DNA of 64,000 nt from Saxidomus purpurata. Lineage: Eukaryota > Mollusca > Bivalvia > Venerida > Veneridae. This document shows positions 42,501-63,510 of this stretch, piece by piece (the stretch's first letter is position 1; every line of letters begins with the position of its first letter). The notes under the pieces are model-generated. The model ran no database searches, had not been told where the DNA came from, and worked only from the letters and a program-made list of their open reading frames with translations. Location of the stretch: assembly GCA_022818135.1 (NCBI GenBank), contig JAFMSR010000019.1, forward strand, positions 5,763,773-5,827,772. The letters run 5' to 3'. The translations under genes were made by a program, and so were the position numbers.

Positions 42501-42628
42501 TCTAATATTTTATTAATAATCAGGTAAGATTTAAAAAATATATCATTTTCGAATCAATTTACAAATTTTCAATGTTCGTGACGTCGACTAGAATGATTGT
42601 GGACGTTTAACACACGTACAACATGTGT

Positions 42629-43259
42629 TGTACGAGGGTTGTTAAAATATGAATGCATGCAGAACGTTATCTCGCTCAATAATGCGAAAATCAGGAGGAA
42701 ATTAAGATTATTGGGTAGATAAACAAGTTAGCTTTACATTGATACCACACCCATTAAAATCCGTTCACTTAAGCTGTGTCTATCGCTCGCTAAACATTAC
42801 CTACTCGTGTATACTAATACAAAAATGTTTGGAAGAAGGTCAGCATACGCCGTTGAAATATGGTCCTATATTAAGAATCGTTGTATTCTTGGCATATGGT
42901 GTAAAGACATTTTTGATGAAATATGTTCTGTTTATGGGCATAATGAAATATCTTTTTCAACAGTTATTCGTTGGTATAAGAAATTCAAGTGTGGGTTAGT
43001 TTCAACAGAAGATGCACCACATGGCTGTCGGCCGAAAACAGCAACGTCTGCCAAGATGGTTGCTAGAGTGAAAGAAATAGTTGCTACTGGTGCAAGATAC
43101 ACCGCTAGGCAAATAGCTATTATGGTTGGCATCTCATTTGGAGCAGCTCATGCAATTCTGAAACGTAATTTGAAAATGAGAAAGATCTGTGCTAGATGGA
43201 TTCCCCATCTGTTGACAGATGAGCGGAAAAAGCATGCGTGCAATGCATCAATATGTTAG
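42629..43259 (+). pseudogene. Truncated mariner transposase (HTH domains only)
   Basis: A terminal-repeat-like GTACGAGGGTTGTTAAAA lies at about 42629. From the ATG at 42825 an open frame of 144 codons reads as the N-terminal DNA-binding half of a mariner transposase. It shows the first helix-turn-helix (WSYIKNRCILGIW), RWYKKFKCG, the GRP-like linker CRPKTATSAKMV, and KICARWIPHLLTDERKK, which normally precedes the catalytic domain. It stops before the three DDE/D residues; full transposases are about 345 residues. The downstream sequence does not continue the family, so catalysis is lost. The intact frame could be recent decay or retention of a DNA-binding protein. Confidence 0.8.
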
Positions 43260-43341
43260 TTAAACAGACTTGCCAAATTAACAATGCACGGTCCTATTGC
43301 GCAAATCTTGTCACTGGTTGAGATAGTCACTTTTTTGCCCA

Positions 43342-43870
43342 AACTAAAGTATTCACGACACACTTAAATGTGGGCAACTTTGAAAATCTGTCAAAAGACA
43401 ATGCCTTGCAAAGTGGACCATGAGTCAGTCAACAAGGTAATAAATGCCATATTTTTCAAAATCGGTTCTGCCATTCAGACTTGCTGTATAACTAAATGGC
43501 AATGATCAACATAACATAGCTAATTTATTATCAATACTAAATTTGACATTGAAAGCTTAAGAAATATTGTCGATATCGATGTACCTTTAACTGGTCTGGC
43601 CAATGTCATTGATGATATACCGACAAGTGTCGGAATTCATAACACAAGGCGTATATTGAGCAAGACTTTCTGAAACGTATTAAAGAAAAGTTTAGTTTCC
43701 TTACTAACCTGGTATCGCCCGACTTGTGCCCGCGTTTGACTTCTCCTTTCTTCCCAGTCTCTAAGAGTTTGATTCCTTTATGGTTGAAAATAAACTTGCC
43801 AAGGGCAAAAACCTCGGTTCTGATACGGTCATCATAGTATAACTAAAACAAAGTCTGAAATGCCTCAATT
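43342..43870. repeat. Duplicated block, right copy
   Basis: It is the partner of 41868-42500, about 1.47 kb away. The mariner remnant lies between the two copies. Confidence 0.7.
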
Positions 43871-45744
43871 TTTATTCATAGATTAGAAAAGCATAAGAAT
43901 TTCTGCTAGTAATACTTCGAAGTCAATTTACAAATTTTCATTCAATCTATCGCGACGGACTATAATTTTTATGGACGCTTTGACATCATATTTGCAACAT
44001 TTCTTGTACGCTCACTGACGTCCAGTCGACATAAAACGCGCAAAATTTGCTATCTTAAAAGCTTCGTAATAACAACATACGTTGAATATTTTTTAATTTG
44101 TTTCGACTTTCGCAATCTACTACTCTTGGTAGAAAAATTAACTTGAAATGTTTGTGGTTTTAGGCTTCATGTACATAAAGTTTAGATAAATGTGAAATTC
44201 ATGGTTTATGCCGTGACAGTTAATTGAATGCTTCTGTATAGAATTCTAAACACCCTGTGGTGTAGCAAGTAGTCTCAAAACATAAATTTGCAAATAAAAA
44301 GTTAAAAGTAACGTACAATTAAAATTTAATAAAACAATTTCGAACCGTGCAGAACTTTTGTCCTTAAGGGGGTCACTGGTGAGGTTTTGGAATTTTGCAC
44401 TTCCGGATATTTACATTTGTATATTTAAAATATGATGAGTTAACTGACAAAAAACAATTATTCAGTAGTAAACTTAGACACAATAGGAATATTTTAGTGT
44501 AAAACAATTGAACATATAAGAGAAAAAAAAGTTTGACCTCACATTTTGTGACTAAATCGACAAATTTTGCCATATGCCAAAATGGGGGTAGGGGTACAAA
44601 AATAGTCATTTCTCAAGAATCGTTTAAGATATTTACTTTATTCAAACTTTATTACAAGGAGAATTGTTAGGATATGAAAAGACATTAATAACAAGTTCCT
44701 TTTACAGTTCTTTGTTACTGACCTATGCAGTCATATATCAAAGCTCGTCAACATAAAACAAACACATTTTTTGTCAGTTTTTCTTGAATTTCTTTATTAC
44801 ATGCACATTGACCCCCATTTTCTATTTTTGCATTCTTCAACAAAGGTTTTATTCAAACTGTTGGCAAAATATCTGAAAAACATTTTTATTCCTTTATCAT
44901 GATAATATTCAATTATCAAAAATTTTAAAAATGAATTTTAGTAATGTGGGCGGGGTAATAATAAAGAGCGTAATATTTATTCAGATGATGTTAGAAATGC
45001 CACTTTCTCTAATTTTTTATCTTAAAGTATAACATATAACATAAGAAAAGATTCTGAAACATACACCACATACATAAGCGTTTACAATACCAAAGTTCTA
45101 GCTAATTCTGCATTAAGCACCTTGATCTGAAAAAAATAAGTCATTCACCCATCATTATTTTTCCAAAAATTAACTAGCAATATATTAGTCTCTATAAAAA
45201 CAGGGTCAATGAATTAACAACATAATACACATAAATGGCATTTGTAAAAAACAAAGATTATCTGGGAACACGTCACTTTTGAGCTGCGTCACGAGAAAAG
45301 CGGCTCAAGTGAAAAAACGCTCGAAACTATTTTTTGTGCATTTGTTGAAACAAACTCAATGTTAAAATTGATAATGTAAATTCTTCTTATGGCATTGAAT
45401 AAGTATATTCTATTAACAAGAACTATTGATTTGACGACAAATCTTTGTTTTATCTTTCCAATTTCTAATACGGTATATTTGGTGCATATCCTCAGACAAT
45501 ATGAAATGTAAGGACACAAATAAACAAAAGGGTTGTTTCAATTATCGGTGGTCGTGGCAATTGTTTAATATTCTTTCACATGAATGATTATGTAAGGAAG
45601 AACAATACAGTGGCTAACAGTAAATATTGTGGCACCAGTTTTTAACATTGCTTTTGCATTTAAAAAAGTGATCAAAATGCCATTTTTTAAGATCTTTACA
45701 AAAACTGTTATTGAGTAATGTAATAAATGTTCAATAAATTATAG
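43871..45744. other. Intergenic stretch downstream of the cathepsin gene
   Basis: No exon was recognised. The sequence is AT-rich without strong repeats. Confidence 0.4.
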
Positions 45745-45748
45745 TTTA

Positions 45749-45750
<2 letters not shown>
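45745..45750 (-). terminator. Candidate polyadenylation signal of the cathepsin gene
   Basis: On the minus strand AATAAA overlaps the TAA stop codon at 45749-45751. If used, the 3' UTR would be very short; another signal further downstream may be preferred. Confidence 0.25.
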
Positions 45751-55096
<9,346 letters not shown>

Positions 55097-57572
55097 AGAT
55101 CAAAAATTGTCGTGAGGTTTGGTACTTGTTTCTGTGTTTCGCTCTGCAGGATTGTTTAAGAAATAATAAATGTGTCCCAGTATTTTATCGTTAATTAAGA
55201 ATTAGTAATTAGATAACGAGTGTGGAGCACATCCGGACGACATACTGTATCTTAATCAACGATGAAATACAGAGACGCATTTATAATTTCGATTCTAACA
55301 CGATATTGTCTCTTAAAAATATCCCGAACTATGTTCTTCGCGTAGCAACATTGTACTGTAACTTATAAGCACGAAATGTGATTGGACGCGAACTTCACTT
55401 ACCGCACGTATTATTCGTGGAAAACGTGAAGCATTTAATCGCAAATTAATATACAGATTATTTTCTATATTTATGTGAAACGTTGAGGAGCGAATATTCA
55501 TATACTTAATAATCCCCGTCAACGCAATGTTGCAATCAGAATGTTAGCAATTCATTAAGTAAACTTTTTTGTTTTACAAAAAATGCTATTTTCATGCAAT
55601 AAAACTATCAATACATGTATTTAAAGAGTATCTTATAAGAAACCTATGAAAAGCAAACATTTATTAGCCTCACATGATTATACTCCTGGCAATTTCTCAA
55701 CTCATTTATACCTATTGTAGATTTTATATCCCTCTTCCAATTTGGGAGTGCTACGGATTTTTACAATGATCGACCTCAAATCATTGAACAAGTCTGTAGA
55801 TTTTTACAATGTTATACTTCCAATTTCGGAGCACTGAGCCTGAATGCACTTTAAATGCTTGTTTTAAGAACAACGATAAAAAGCCTAGGAAAACGTAAAA
55901 GTCGATAAACTAAATGGTCCTTCGTCTACATCGGATCCGTACTTTCTGTTTACAAAGTCTTGATAGAACACTATTAAAAATTATACATAATATTCAGCAA
56001 AGTAGTCAGATGTTAATTTTTAAGTGGTAACATTTTTGTTTTAAAAATGATGTAAATCAATTTGAATAATATGCACTCAACAGGTTAAGAAAACGCAAAA
56101 GTGGCATAATATCTATTTCAGCAGTGTTACATTGATTTTCAAATTTATTAAAATTGTTCATACTGACGCCAAAATCAATGAACAAGTATTTGGAAATTAA
56201 TTGTAAAGCTTTCATATTAAAAATACATCCAAGGAAAACTTAAAAATCGAACTTAAGGGTCAATAGATGTAGCGGATGCTAAACAATAAGCGTCATTGTT
56301 TTCAATACAAAGCTTATGAACACTTAAAACTTATCAATTAAACAAGGGGAATTTCTAAGTGGCTTATGTGGGTGTTTCTATGTATATCTTTGTAAGTGTA
56401 TATACATGTATATCATATATTACTTTGATTTCCAACAAATCAGAATCAGTGATGAAGAGGCAAGAATACTTCCTGTCACATTTTTTAAACAATTGCCTCC
56501 AGACTGGTTTAAATGGATAGAAATCGACATACAATGCACCTAAGAAGGTGTGTATCTATTTTTGTTCAGCGACATACTTTGTTTGAAATTAATGTTGTCA
56601 TTGCTAATGATCAAATGCAAACAATGAAATAAAACATTTATTGACTTTTGAGTCAGGTTAACACGACGCTGCATTGACCTGGAATGGTTACGTTGGCATT
56701 GGACAGTCTTAGCTAACCAGGTCACGTGCTCTCCTTGTCACTGGACGCTTATTGTTTACTGTTACAAGTTTGTCTTTCTTGTCAACTCAAAATAACATTT
56801 ATCTTTATTTACAAGAATTTATTCAAAGTTTTTGAAAGATGGTTATATCGATTAGATTAATCAAAATCATCTCAAAAAACCCAAAAAATTTCCGTACTAT
56901 GGAATTCATTCGTGTCGTCAAATTTTCGCCGCTATAACCCAAAACATAATGGTTTTATTCTGGTGCAGTATGTAGGCGTTGTTTTCGACGTCATTTACTT
57001 GACGTTATTCGCGTAAGAAAGACAAACAACGATTCAATGATAAGCAACATTATCAATGTCGTTGACATGAAGAAAGAAAGAAAGAAACACCCTTAAAATG
57101 ACACTGTGGTAAAACCGAATATGATTTTATTATTCATTTGATCCGTGATGGCGGATTTTTCGACGAGGTGTCAATGTTAGGTCTTTAATAAACATTGATA
57201 TAAATCGGTCAGAACATTTTAGTTCAGTATGATTAAGTAAAGTTCGACTCACAATTCAATGAAGGCTGCTGAGATTCAAGTTAACCTAAAAAATGTCATG
57301 AATTCTAGTTGTAAATCAAATACATCTTAATATCATTATTCAAAAGCTGAATGCGCAAGGAAATTGACACATATTAGTTTTAGATATGAAAGGACGAACC
57401 CAAAAATTTGATTAGTTGAGCTGTGCAGTCGGATGTCCTGTATGAGTAAACGCAGCGGTTATTTCCCCTTGAAGAGCCGAGCTCATCGCTAAAAGGTTGT
57501 GAGCGATAAAAATTCAAATAAAAACAATATCGTGAAACATAGTGTTGTAGTGCAGTTGAGATAGCTTTTCTG
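55097..57572. other. Upstream region of the cathepsin gene
   Basis: No exon was recognised. AT-rich sequence including GATAAAATA on the minus strand, about 80 bp upstream of the ATG, may act as a TATA-like element. No strong repeats were seen. Confidence 0.3.
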
Positions 57573-57670
57573 GCGACGTGGTAGAGAGTCCGCTTTGCAT
57601 ACTAGAAGTCCTGAGTTCAACCCCGCTCGGAACGAAGAATTCTTCTCGGTTACATTTGGCGCCCAACGTA
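57573..57670 (+). mobile_element. tRNA-like SINE head or tRNA pseudogene
   Basis: TGGCGACGTGGTAGAG fits a Pol III A box and GAGTTCAACCCC a B box, about 45 bp apart. The cloverleaf does not close well, so it is likelier a SINE head than a working tRNA. Confidence 0.4.
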
Positions 57671-57776
57671 AATAACTCTAATATTTAGAAGTCATATCAC
57701 CCTTAGAACATCCCACAATCATGCATACTCCAAATATCCGAGGACGAATTCTAATAGGGATGGGGGTAAATAGCTA

Positions 57777-57778
<2 letters not shown>

Positions 57779-57823
<45 letters not shown>

Positions 57824-57824
57824 T
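57779..57824. repeat. (ATT)n microsatellite
   Basis: About 15 TAT/ATT units. Confidence 0.95.
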
Positions 57825-58049
57825 ACCATTAGGCTGATTACTATTGGTTTTTACAACTACATTATCATATGATAGTTAGTCTATTCAAAATTAGAAGTGG
57901 AGAAATCCAGAAGAAATTGTTATTGTCTAACATACTCATAAAATTGAAGATTTAACTGAGAAATCACGCGACAAGTGCATGAAGCTGTATGGCGTCATAA
58001 AATAGAATGTCACGTGATTCAAATTTTAAAAAAGCTTAATAATAAGTAT

Positions 58050-58960
58050 ATTCAATTCAATTCAATTCAATGACTGTTACACAATAAACAATTTCAGCAT
58101 CATTTATCTCACTTGCGGTCGTCAACAATATGAGTAAAGAAAACATTTACACACAATCAAGCATTCTAAACACATTTAAACAATGGTATATATATTATGT
58201 TTTTTTAAGAAGACGAACACTGTGAGCGAGTTGCCTGGATTACTTCATATAACCTTTCTTCTTATAACCATGGTTGTTTTCCAAGAAGATAGTTTCTGTA
58301 GTGTTTGCGAAACGTGTATAATTTATCACAGGTACGGATTTGGACAGGGATTTCGTTCCAGCCAACCATAGCAGAATATTGGAAACTGTATTTTGTATAA
58401 CGCGATTTAATTAATGGATCGGGAATGTCGTTTTTGTTTATGGAACGAATATTATAATTTGCAGTTGCATATGTATCATTAATGAGTAGGTTTGATAAAT
58501 ACACAGGGGCTAAATTATGAAAAGCTTTGTAAATTAAAACACCCATATGGTATTTACAACGTTCCAATTAAGTTCTTGAAATAGAGGAGCTGATAGGTGA
58601 TCGAACTTCTTGTCTAGGATCATTCTAGCTGATCTTTTCTGAGTGTTAATAATTTTGTTTAAGAAGCTTATATTGGATTTAGACCAAAGGATAGATCCAT
58701 AATCAAATATGTGTAAAATATAGCTATTGTAGAGCAATACTCGCATTTCTTTATTTAGAAATGGTTTTATTCTTCGAAACAGTGATAATTTACAATTTAG
58801 GTTAGAATATACCTTATTAATTTGATGTTCCCAAGTAAGTGTTTTATCAACATGTACACCCAGGACTTTATGATTTGTAACGCAAGCAATATTGTTGCCG
58901 TTAATATTTATATTTAATGATGGATATTTCTTCGTATTGTGAACTGATCCTATATATATT
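58050..58960 (-). mobile_element. 3' fragment of a non-LTR retrotransposon (LINE)
   Basis: On the minus strand, translation gives the end of a reverse transcriptase: VLGVHVDKTLTWEHQINKVY, then LLYNSYILHIFDYGSILW, then NTQKRSARMILDKKFDHLSA and LFQELNW. After one frameshift near 58560 it continues GVLIYKAFHNLAPVYLSNLL to a stop at 58262. The order and motifs match the thumb and C-terminal region of jockey/CR1-type LINEs. The element ends in (GAATT)n (58050-58070), a typical LINE tail. It is 5' truncated and frameshifted, hence inactive. Confidence 0.8.
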
Positions 58961-59265
58961 TGATAGAGTTATACTTTTTCGCACAAACTTTCGAATATTG
59001 CATTCGAAATTGATCTGTACTCAATAATAAGCCTGCGCGTAACTCGTATAAAATGTAGTGCCGGCTACCTATAGCCAACTATCATAATAAAGATTCTTGT
59101 ATCTTATACAGTATTTTCTTGCCATTGATTGTTACAAAAGTTTATACCCAAACGTATGTACATTTTTAACTCACAAAAGGTGAAACGTGTATGTGCATAA
59201 AAATATCGATATTTTTTAAGACTTACATAATTATGTATGTATGTATGTTATATATTAACATGCAC

Positions 59266-59345
59266 AGTGGCGCAGTATATAGCGCGTTCGCCTTAGGATC
59301 GGAGGGTCCCGCGTTCGAACCTCACCAGTGCCACCGCCACAGATA
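59266..59345 (+). mobile_element. tRNA-like SINE head
   Basis: TGGCGCAGTATATAGCGCG (A box, with a GCGC/GCGC D stem) and GCGTTCGAACCTC (B box) have tRNA spacing, and a weak acceptor stem forms between GCACAG and CAGTGCC. The anticodon and T stems are imperfect, so a working tRNA is unlikely. Confidence 0.5.
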
Positions 59346-59911
59346 TATTCACATTGTCTCTCTTCGACATTGATTTCATTTGGAATGAATCTCTAGACCG
59401 ATTAATCTAAGTTGTAAGAACCGTAGTGAACTAAGATAAGAAAAATAATGAACAAATAAATTGGTATCAATCATTTATTTGTTCAAATTAATTGCTAAAA
59501 AGCACCTCAATCTTACTCAGTTTTTGCTACTTAAAATCAATGTTCGACAGTATTTCAATACTTTGATTTCTATATTATTAAATCTGCGTAAACTAGAAAC
59601 CTCCGGCGTGGTCAGTATTGACCCCGAGAGAAAGCTTAACAGAAGATCAGTATGCTAATTTTTGAATGTAGGTCTTGTGGTTAAAGTACAAGAAAAATTC
59701 CAAATGTTTCCTGTATAAGTCAATGTAAACAAGCAAGTGACATAAATGTATTTGGCTGCCTACGTTTTGCCTTTAGAAAGAGTTCATTTTTAACGGACCA
59801 TACTGACTGACGGGATATAGTAAGGGGAGGTAACAGCTGTGTGGGGACCGTGGTGAAAATCACAGTGTGCAACTTGCACGCTGTACACCAGATGACGTCA
59901 AAACAACCAAC

Positions 59912-60615
59912 ATGGCAGCCTCCATGTTTCAGCGAAATATTCCAGTTTTCAAACAAAATGTTTCAGCAGCTTTTGGAAATAGCAGCCTCGTTGTGAAGAC
60001 GATCGCAGTCCTTGTTTGTATTGGCTACCTTTTGGCGCTTATTCCAGGAGCGTATAAGCATCTAACAGTCATCCCTGGCTACGTCCTGCCCCCGAATTTC
60101 TGGTTTTGGACCTACCTGACACACAGCTTTATTGAGTACCATATATGGGATGTACTAGCAGATATTTTGGTCGTAATTTTGTGTGGAAAACTGCTAGAGC
60201 CACTTTGGGGTGCCATGGACATGCTGATCTTCTTCGTAATTACCAATTTAAGTGTTGCCATAGCAACTTCTGCCACATACACAGGATTCTATTTAGCAAC
60301 TAAAGACGATGACTATTTGTTTGATACGCACATTCATGGACTTGCAGGATATATTGCGGGATTTTCTGTAGCGGTGAAACAAGTTATGCCAGACCATGTG
60401 TTAGTAACGTCACCTTTCGGAAAACTAAGAAATACACACATTCCTTTGATACTCGTGACCTTTGTGATTACACTAAGACTTTTAGGAGCGTTGGATGGTC
60501 CATATCCACTAATGTTTACTTGGGGTGTGGTAATAAGCTGGATTTATCTGAGATTCTACCAAAAGCATACAAATGGAAACAGAGGCGACATGGCCGAGAA
60601 TTTTAGTTTTGCAAG
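59912..60615 (+). CDS. TMEM115: TMEM115 exon 1
   Basis: It carries the N-terminus and all transmembrane helices, ending FSFA plus two bases at GCAAG/gtagta, phase 2. A longer in-frame extension upstream to 59867 lacks an ATG. Confidence 0.95.
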
Positions 60616-62466
60616 GTAGTATTTACATGTACCAATGGATATTACTGTTTAACATCCCTTTACAGCCCTTTGAGAGGGTCCTGCATGTTTAATAGTGGTC
60701 TTGTCTGGGCACCCGCATAGTTCCAAAATATACTGTTAACTTAGTCAAATGAATCAATCCAAATTTTCAACCATGTTTGGAGTCACATGTTTGAAAAGGA
60801 AAGTTTTAAACCTAACAAATTCATTAAATGATTTATTATCCCCCACCATGGCCACCAAAGGTGAAGGGATATTGTTTTGGCATTGTCAGTTCGGCAGCCA
60901 ATTAATAGAATTTTGCGAAACTAATACATATCAGCATAACATAACTTTGTCAGCATTGTCCTAGTAACTAGTGTTAATTTACCCTTTAATTGTTTTTCCC
61001 CATATATTCAATATAAAAAGTTTGAAAATCTGTTGCTATGTTTATTTTTTCAGCTTTTTTCCAAGTCAGCTTCAGCCAGTAGTTGGCATCCTGTCCAACT
61101 CCGTATTCTCTGTATTTGTGACATTGAAGATCTGCAAGAAGCCACAAAGACATTACGATGTTAGCTCCCCGACAACAATAACCATAACCCTTCCTGGTAC
61201 TGATCCCCAGGATGCAGAGAGAAGAAAGTAAGTGGGATTTTTTCTGGGGTTTCTTTTGACCGTGGATTTATTATAGGGGTTTAAAACCTTGGAAGTTTGC
61301 AATTAACTACCTATATATCAACCCTGAGGAATTTTTTTGCAATTTTTCTTTAAAATTTGACACAGTGTATGTTTTAATTCTCATTCGCGATTTTTCAACT
61401 TCACCTACATACATGTAAATATGCATTAATTAACGATAAGAATCTAAGATACATCATGTTTTCCACGGGCAACACTTGCGGATAATGACATGTGAAACCA
61501 GTTGTATTCCATGTTTATAAGTTACATGTAAAAGTTGCTACGCGACGAACAAAGTTCGGGGTATTTTTCTAAGAGAATATCATGTTAGAATTGAAAGAAT
61601 AAATGCTTCTTCAGTACTTCATTGTAAAATAAAAATACAGTCAGTTTTTTGTTAATCAGAAGAAAATGCTATAGATAATATAATAGATATAAAGAGAGTG
61701 TACTTTCTTTCAATAGTACTGCAAAAAAATAAGAAACACTGCCTGACGATGCTTTATTGTGAAGAATGATGAAAGAAATCATGGAAATTTTATGCATCAA
61801 CATTGTTTTAGATTTTCAAAATTAAAAGTGCCCTATTCTATCTGTAAGTTACTAAATTTATTATCTATTTTTAAATTCTATGACAAAAGCGCTAATGGGA
61901 CTTTAAAGTGCTCATGGGACTTTAAAGTGCTCATGGAACTTTAACATTGTACAGGAACATATATTTGGCAAATCAGATAATTTGATGATTGAATGAAATT
62001 ACAGAAAATGCATTTCGACAAATTTGACGACAAAAAATAATGAACGACAAAACTGAATCTGCATCTTTTTCCATTTCAGTATACTTTTTAGAAAGATCAT
62101 TGAAAACTTGGGTTAGAACCGTTAGATTTAATGATGGGTTTGGCTTCTACTGAAAATGTTACACAAAATATATGGAGAGTAGATTGCTACAAGTAGCTAA
62201 GAGTAGCGGAACTTGGCATGGAATTACGTAACCAACAATACTTACGTGAATGTACATTATTTTATTTTTAGCGTTCTTTTATTTTATTCAGAAATTTGGC
62301 CCTAAAGGCTCTGAATGAGCGTCTGAGCAAGGCGACAGAGCCATCGGCAAACTGGCCATCACTGGAAGAGGACGACGAAAAATCAACGTCATCTGCAGAT
62401 CAAAATAAATCGCCCGACGAGAAAGCAACAACAACAGCCTCTCCACAGGGTGAAAGTTCTGCATAA
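59912..62466 (+). CDS. TMEM115: TMEM115, rhomboid-like Golgi membrane protein (3 exons)
   Basis: Exons 59912-60615, 61054-61227, 62292-62466; 1053 nt, 350 residues, about the length of vertebrate TMEM115. Start chosen at the ATG in CCAACATGG, the first in frame with a good Kozak context; a second ATG lies four codons on. Several hydrophobic helices span residues of about 30-220, with the family blocks PGYVLPPNFWFWTYLTHSF, GKLLEPLWGAMDMLIFF, HIHGLAGYIAGFSVAVKQVM and WIYLRFYQKH. These are followed by FFPSQLQPVVG, the TITITLPGTDPQDAERRK block and an acidic, Ser/Thr-rich cytosolic tail. The family is rhomboid-like without the Ser-His dyad and is known from Golgi, with a reported role in COG-dependent retrograde transport. 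It is the clearest orthologue in the window. Confidence 0.96.
61054..61227 (+). CDS. TMEM115: TMEM115 exon 2
   Basis: This 174-bp phase 2-2 exon encodes FFPSQLQPVVGILSNSVFS through LPGTDPQDAERR. It has a strong acceptor (ttttttcag) and donor (AAA/gtaagt). Confidence 0.95.
61228..62291. other. TMEM115 intron 2
   Basis: 1.06 kb, AT-rich, no exon. A short direct repeat of GGGACTTTAAAGTGCTCAT lies at about 61897-61934. Confidence 0.7.
62292..62466 (+). CDS. TMEM115: TMEM115 exon 3: C-terminal tail
   Basis: It encodes NLALKALNERLSKATEPSAN then WPSLEEDDEK and a Ser/Thr/Gln-rich end before TAA. ALKALNERL followed by WPSxxED is conserved in the family. Confidence 0.95.
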
Positions 62467-62717
62467 AGTGGAATACACACACACAGCTGTTTTCTCTATA
62501 TTTCTGTGATACGCGAAGTGAGGCGAGCTTTCCCCAAGTAAAAAAAAGGCCATATATAATTATGGAGTTTTTTCCATTGTCTTTTAATTGTGCTGTGTCA
62601 TGCGGTGTAGATATGTTCATTTTATTTGCCACATTCTTTATCTGTATTACAGTATAGATTGATGTTCAGGAAATGCTTTCAGATTTATTTTTAACACAAA
62701 AAAATTGGCTTTGACAA

Positions 62718-62723
62718 AATAAA
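62718..62723 (+). terminator. Candidate polyadenylation signal of TMEM115
   Basis: AATAAA lies 252 bp after the stop codon and is followed within 25 bases by T/G-rich sequence. Confidence 0.5.
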
Positions 62724-63359
62724 TGTGTGATTCATGCATGATTTTTTCTGCTGGAAAATCTTTCACTTCAATTTGCATGTAGTCGGACATATTTTCTTGA
62801 AGACACACATGGACTTACATTGTACTGTTAAAAAAAAGGATTTGATTTTTCATTGCAGTGGTTGCCTGAAGTTGTCAAAGGGAAGAAACTCTGTATCTCT
62901 TACCTGTACATTACATATATAAAAGAGCACAGTAGAATATTTGTAAGGGAGATAAATATTGTAACAGATTTATGTTTCTATTTTGTGTGAATTTCAAGTA
63001 CCTGGTATACAATGTACATGTATCTTTGAAGAGATTTGCATATTCAATATAGCTTTGCTTTGCATATATTTGCATAGGTAATGAGTTATTTTGCATATGC
63101 ATTTTCATTTTTTTTCAGTTATTGGAGTAAGGCACAACCCTTGTTTGTTGTCCTGGCTTAGAGGTTCTCGTTTGATGTGCCACATTGCTGATAAGCCACA
63201 AGGGGTCAGCATAATGTAAATTGCTTAATATTTGCGATAATTTAACTTTTGTTGTTTTACGCCAATTTCCAACTTGCAAATTCAAAAATTGCTTGAAAAG
63301 TTCATTCCATACATATTTATTTGTAGGGAATTCTCCTTTCACAAAATTTGGTGATGAAA

Positions 63360-63510
63360 ATTTTGTGTGCAGACAGACTGATCGTGAATTTTTTTATTTG
63401 AGAAACGAGAATTCTATTTGAAATGGATCTTTCACGAGATCGTTAAAGTAACATAGTGGGGAAGTATTGGAAATTAAATCAGCGCGAAATGTTATCCAAT
63501 TTACAGTTGT
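63360..63510. mobile_element. Short CGCGAA-type MITE, copy 3 (diverged)
   Basis: ACAGACTGATCGTGAATTTT opens and AATCAGCGCGAAATGTTATC followed by CAATTTACA closes a block similar in layout to 25490-25655. Confidence 0.45.

Noticed and set aside
43709..43760. Possible second collagen exon on the minus strand (ETGKKGEVKRGHKSGDT)
   Set aside because: The splice-like edges are good, but Gly spacing is broken, phases do not match the exon at 38436-38504, and the duplicated block at 42.3 kb has a (CT)n tract in its place.
59867..59911. Longer N-terminus for TMEM115
   Set aside because: The upstream frame has no ATG; the first ATG at 59912 has a good start context and fits the family length.
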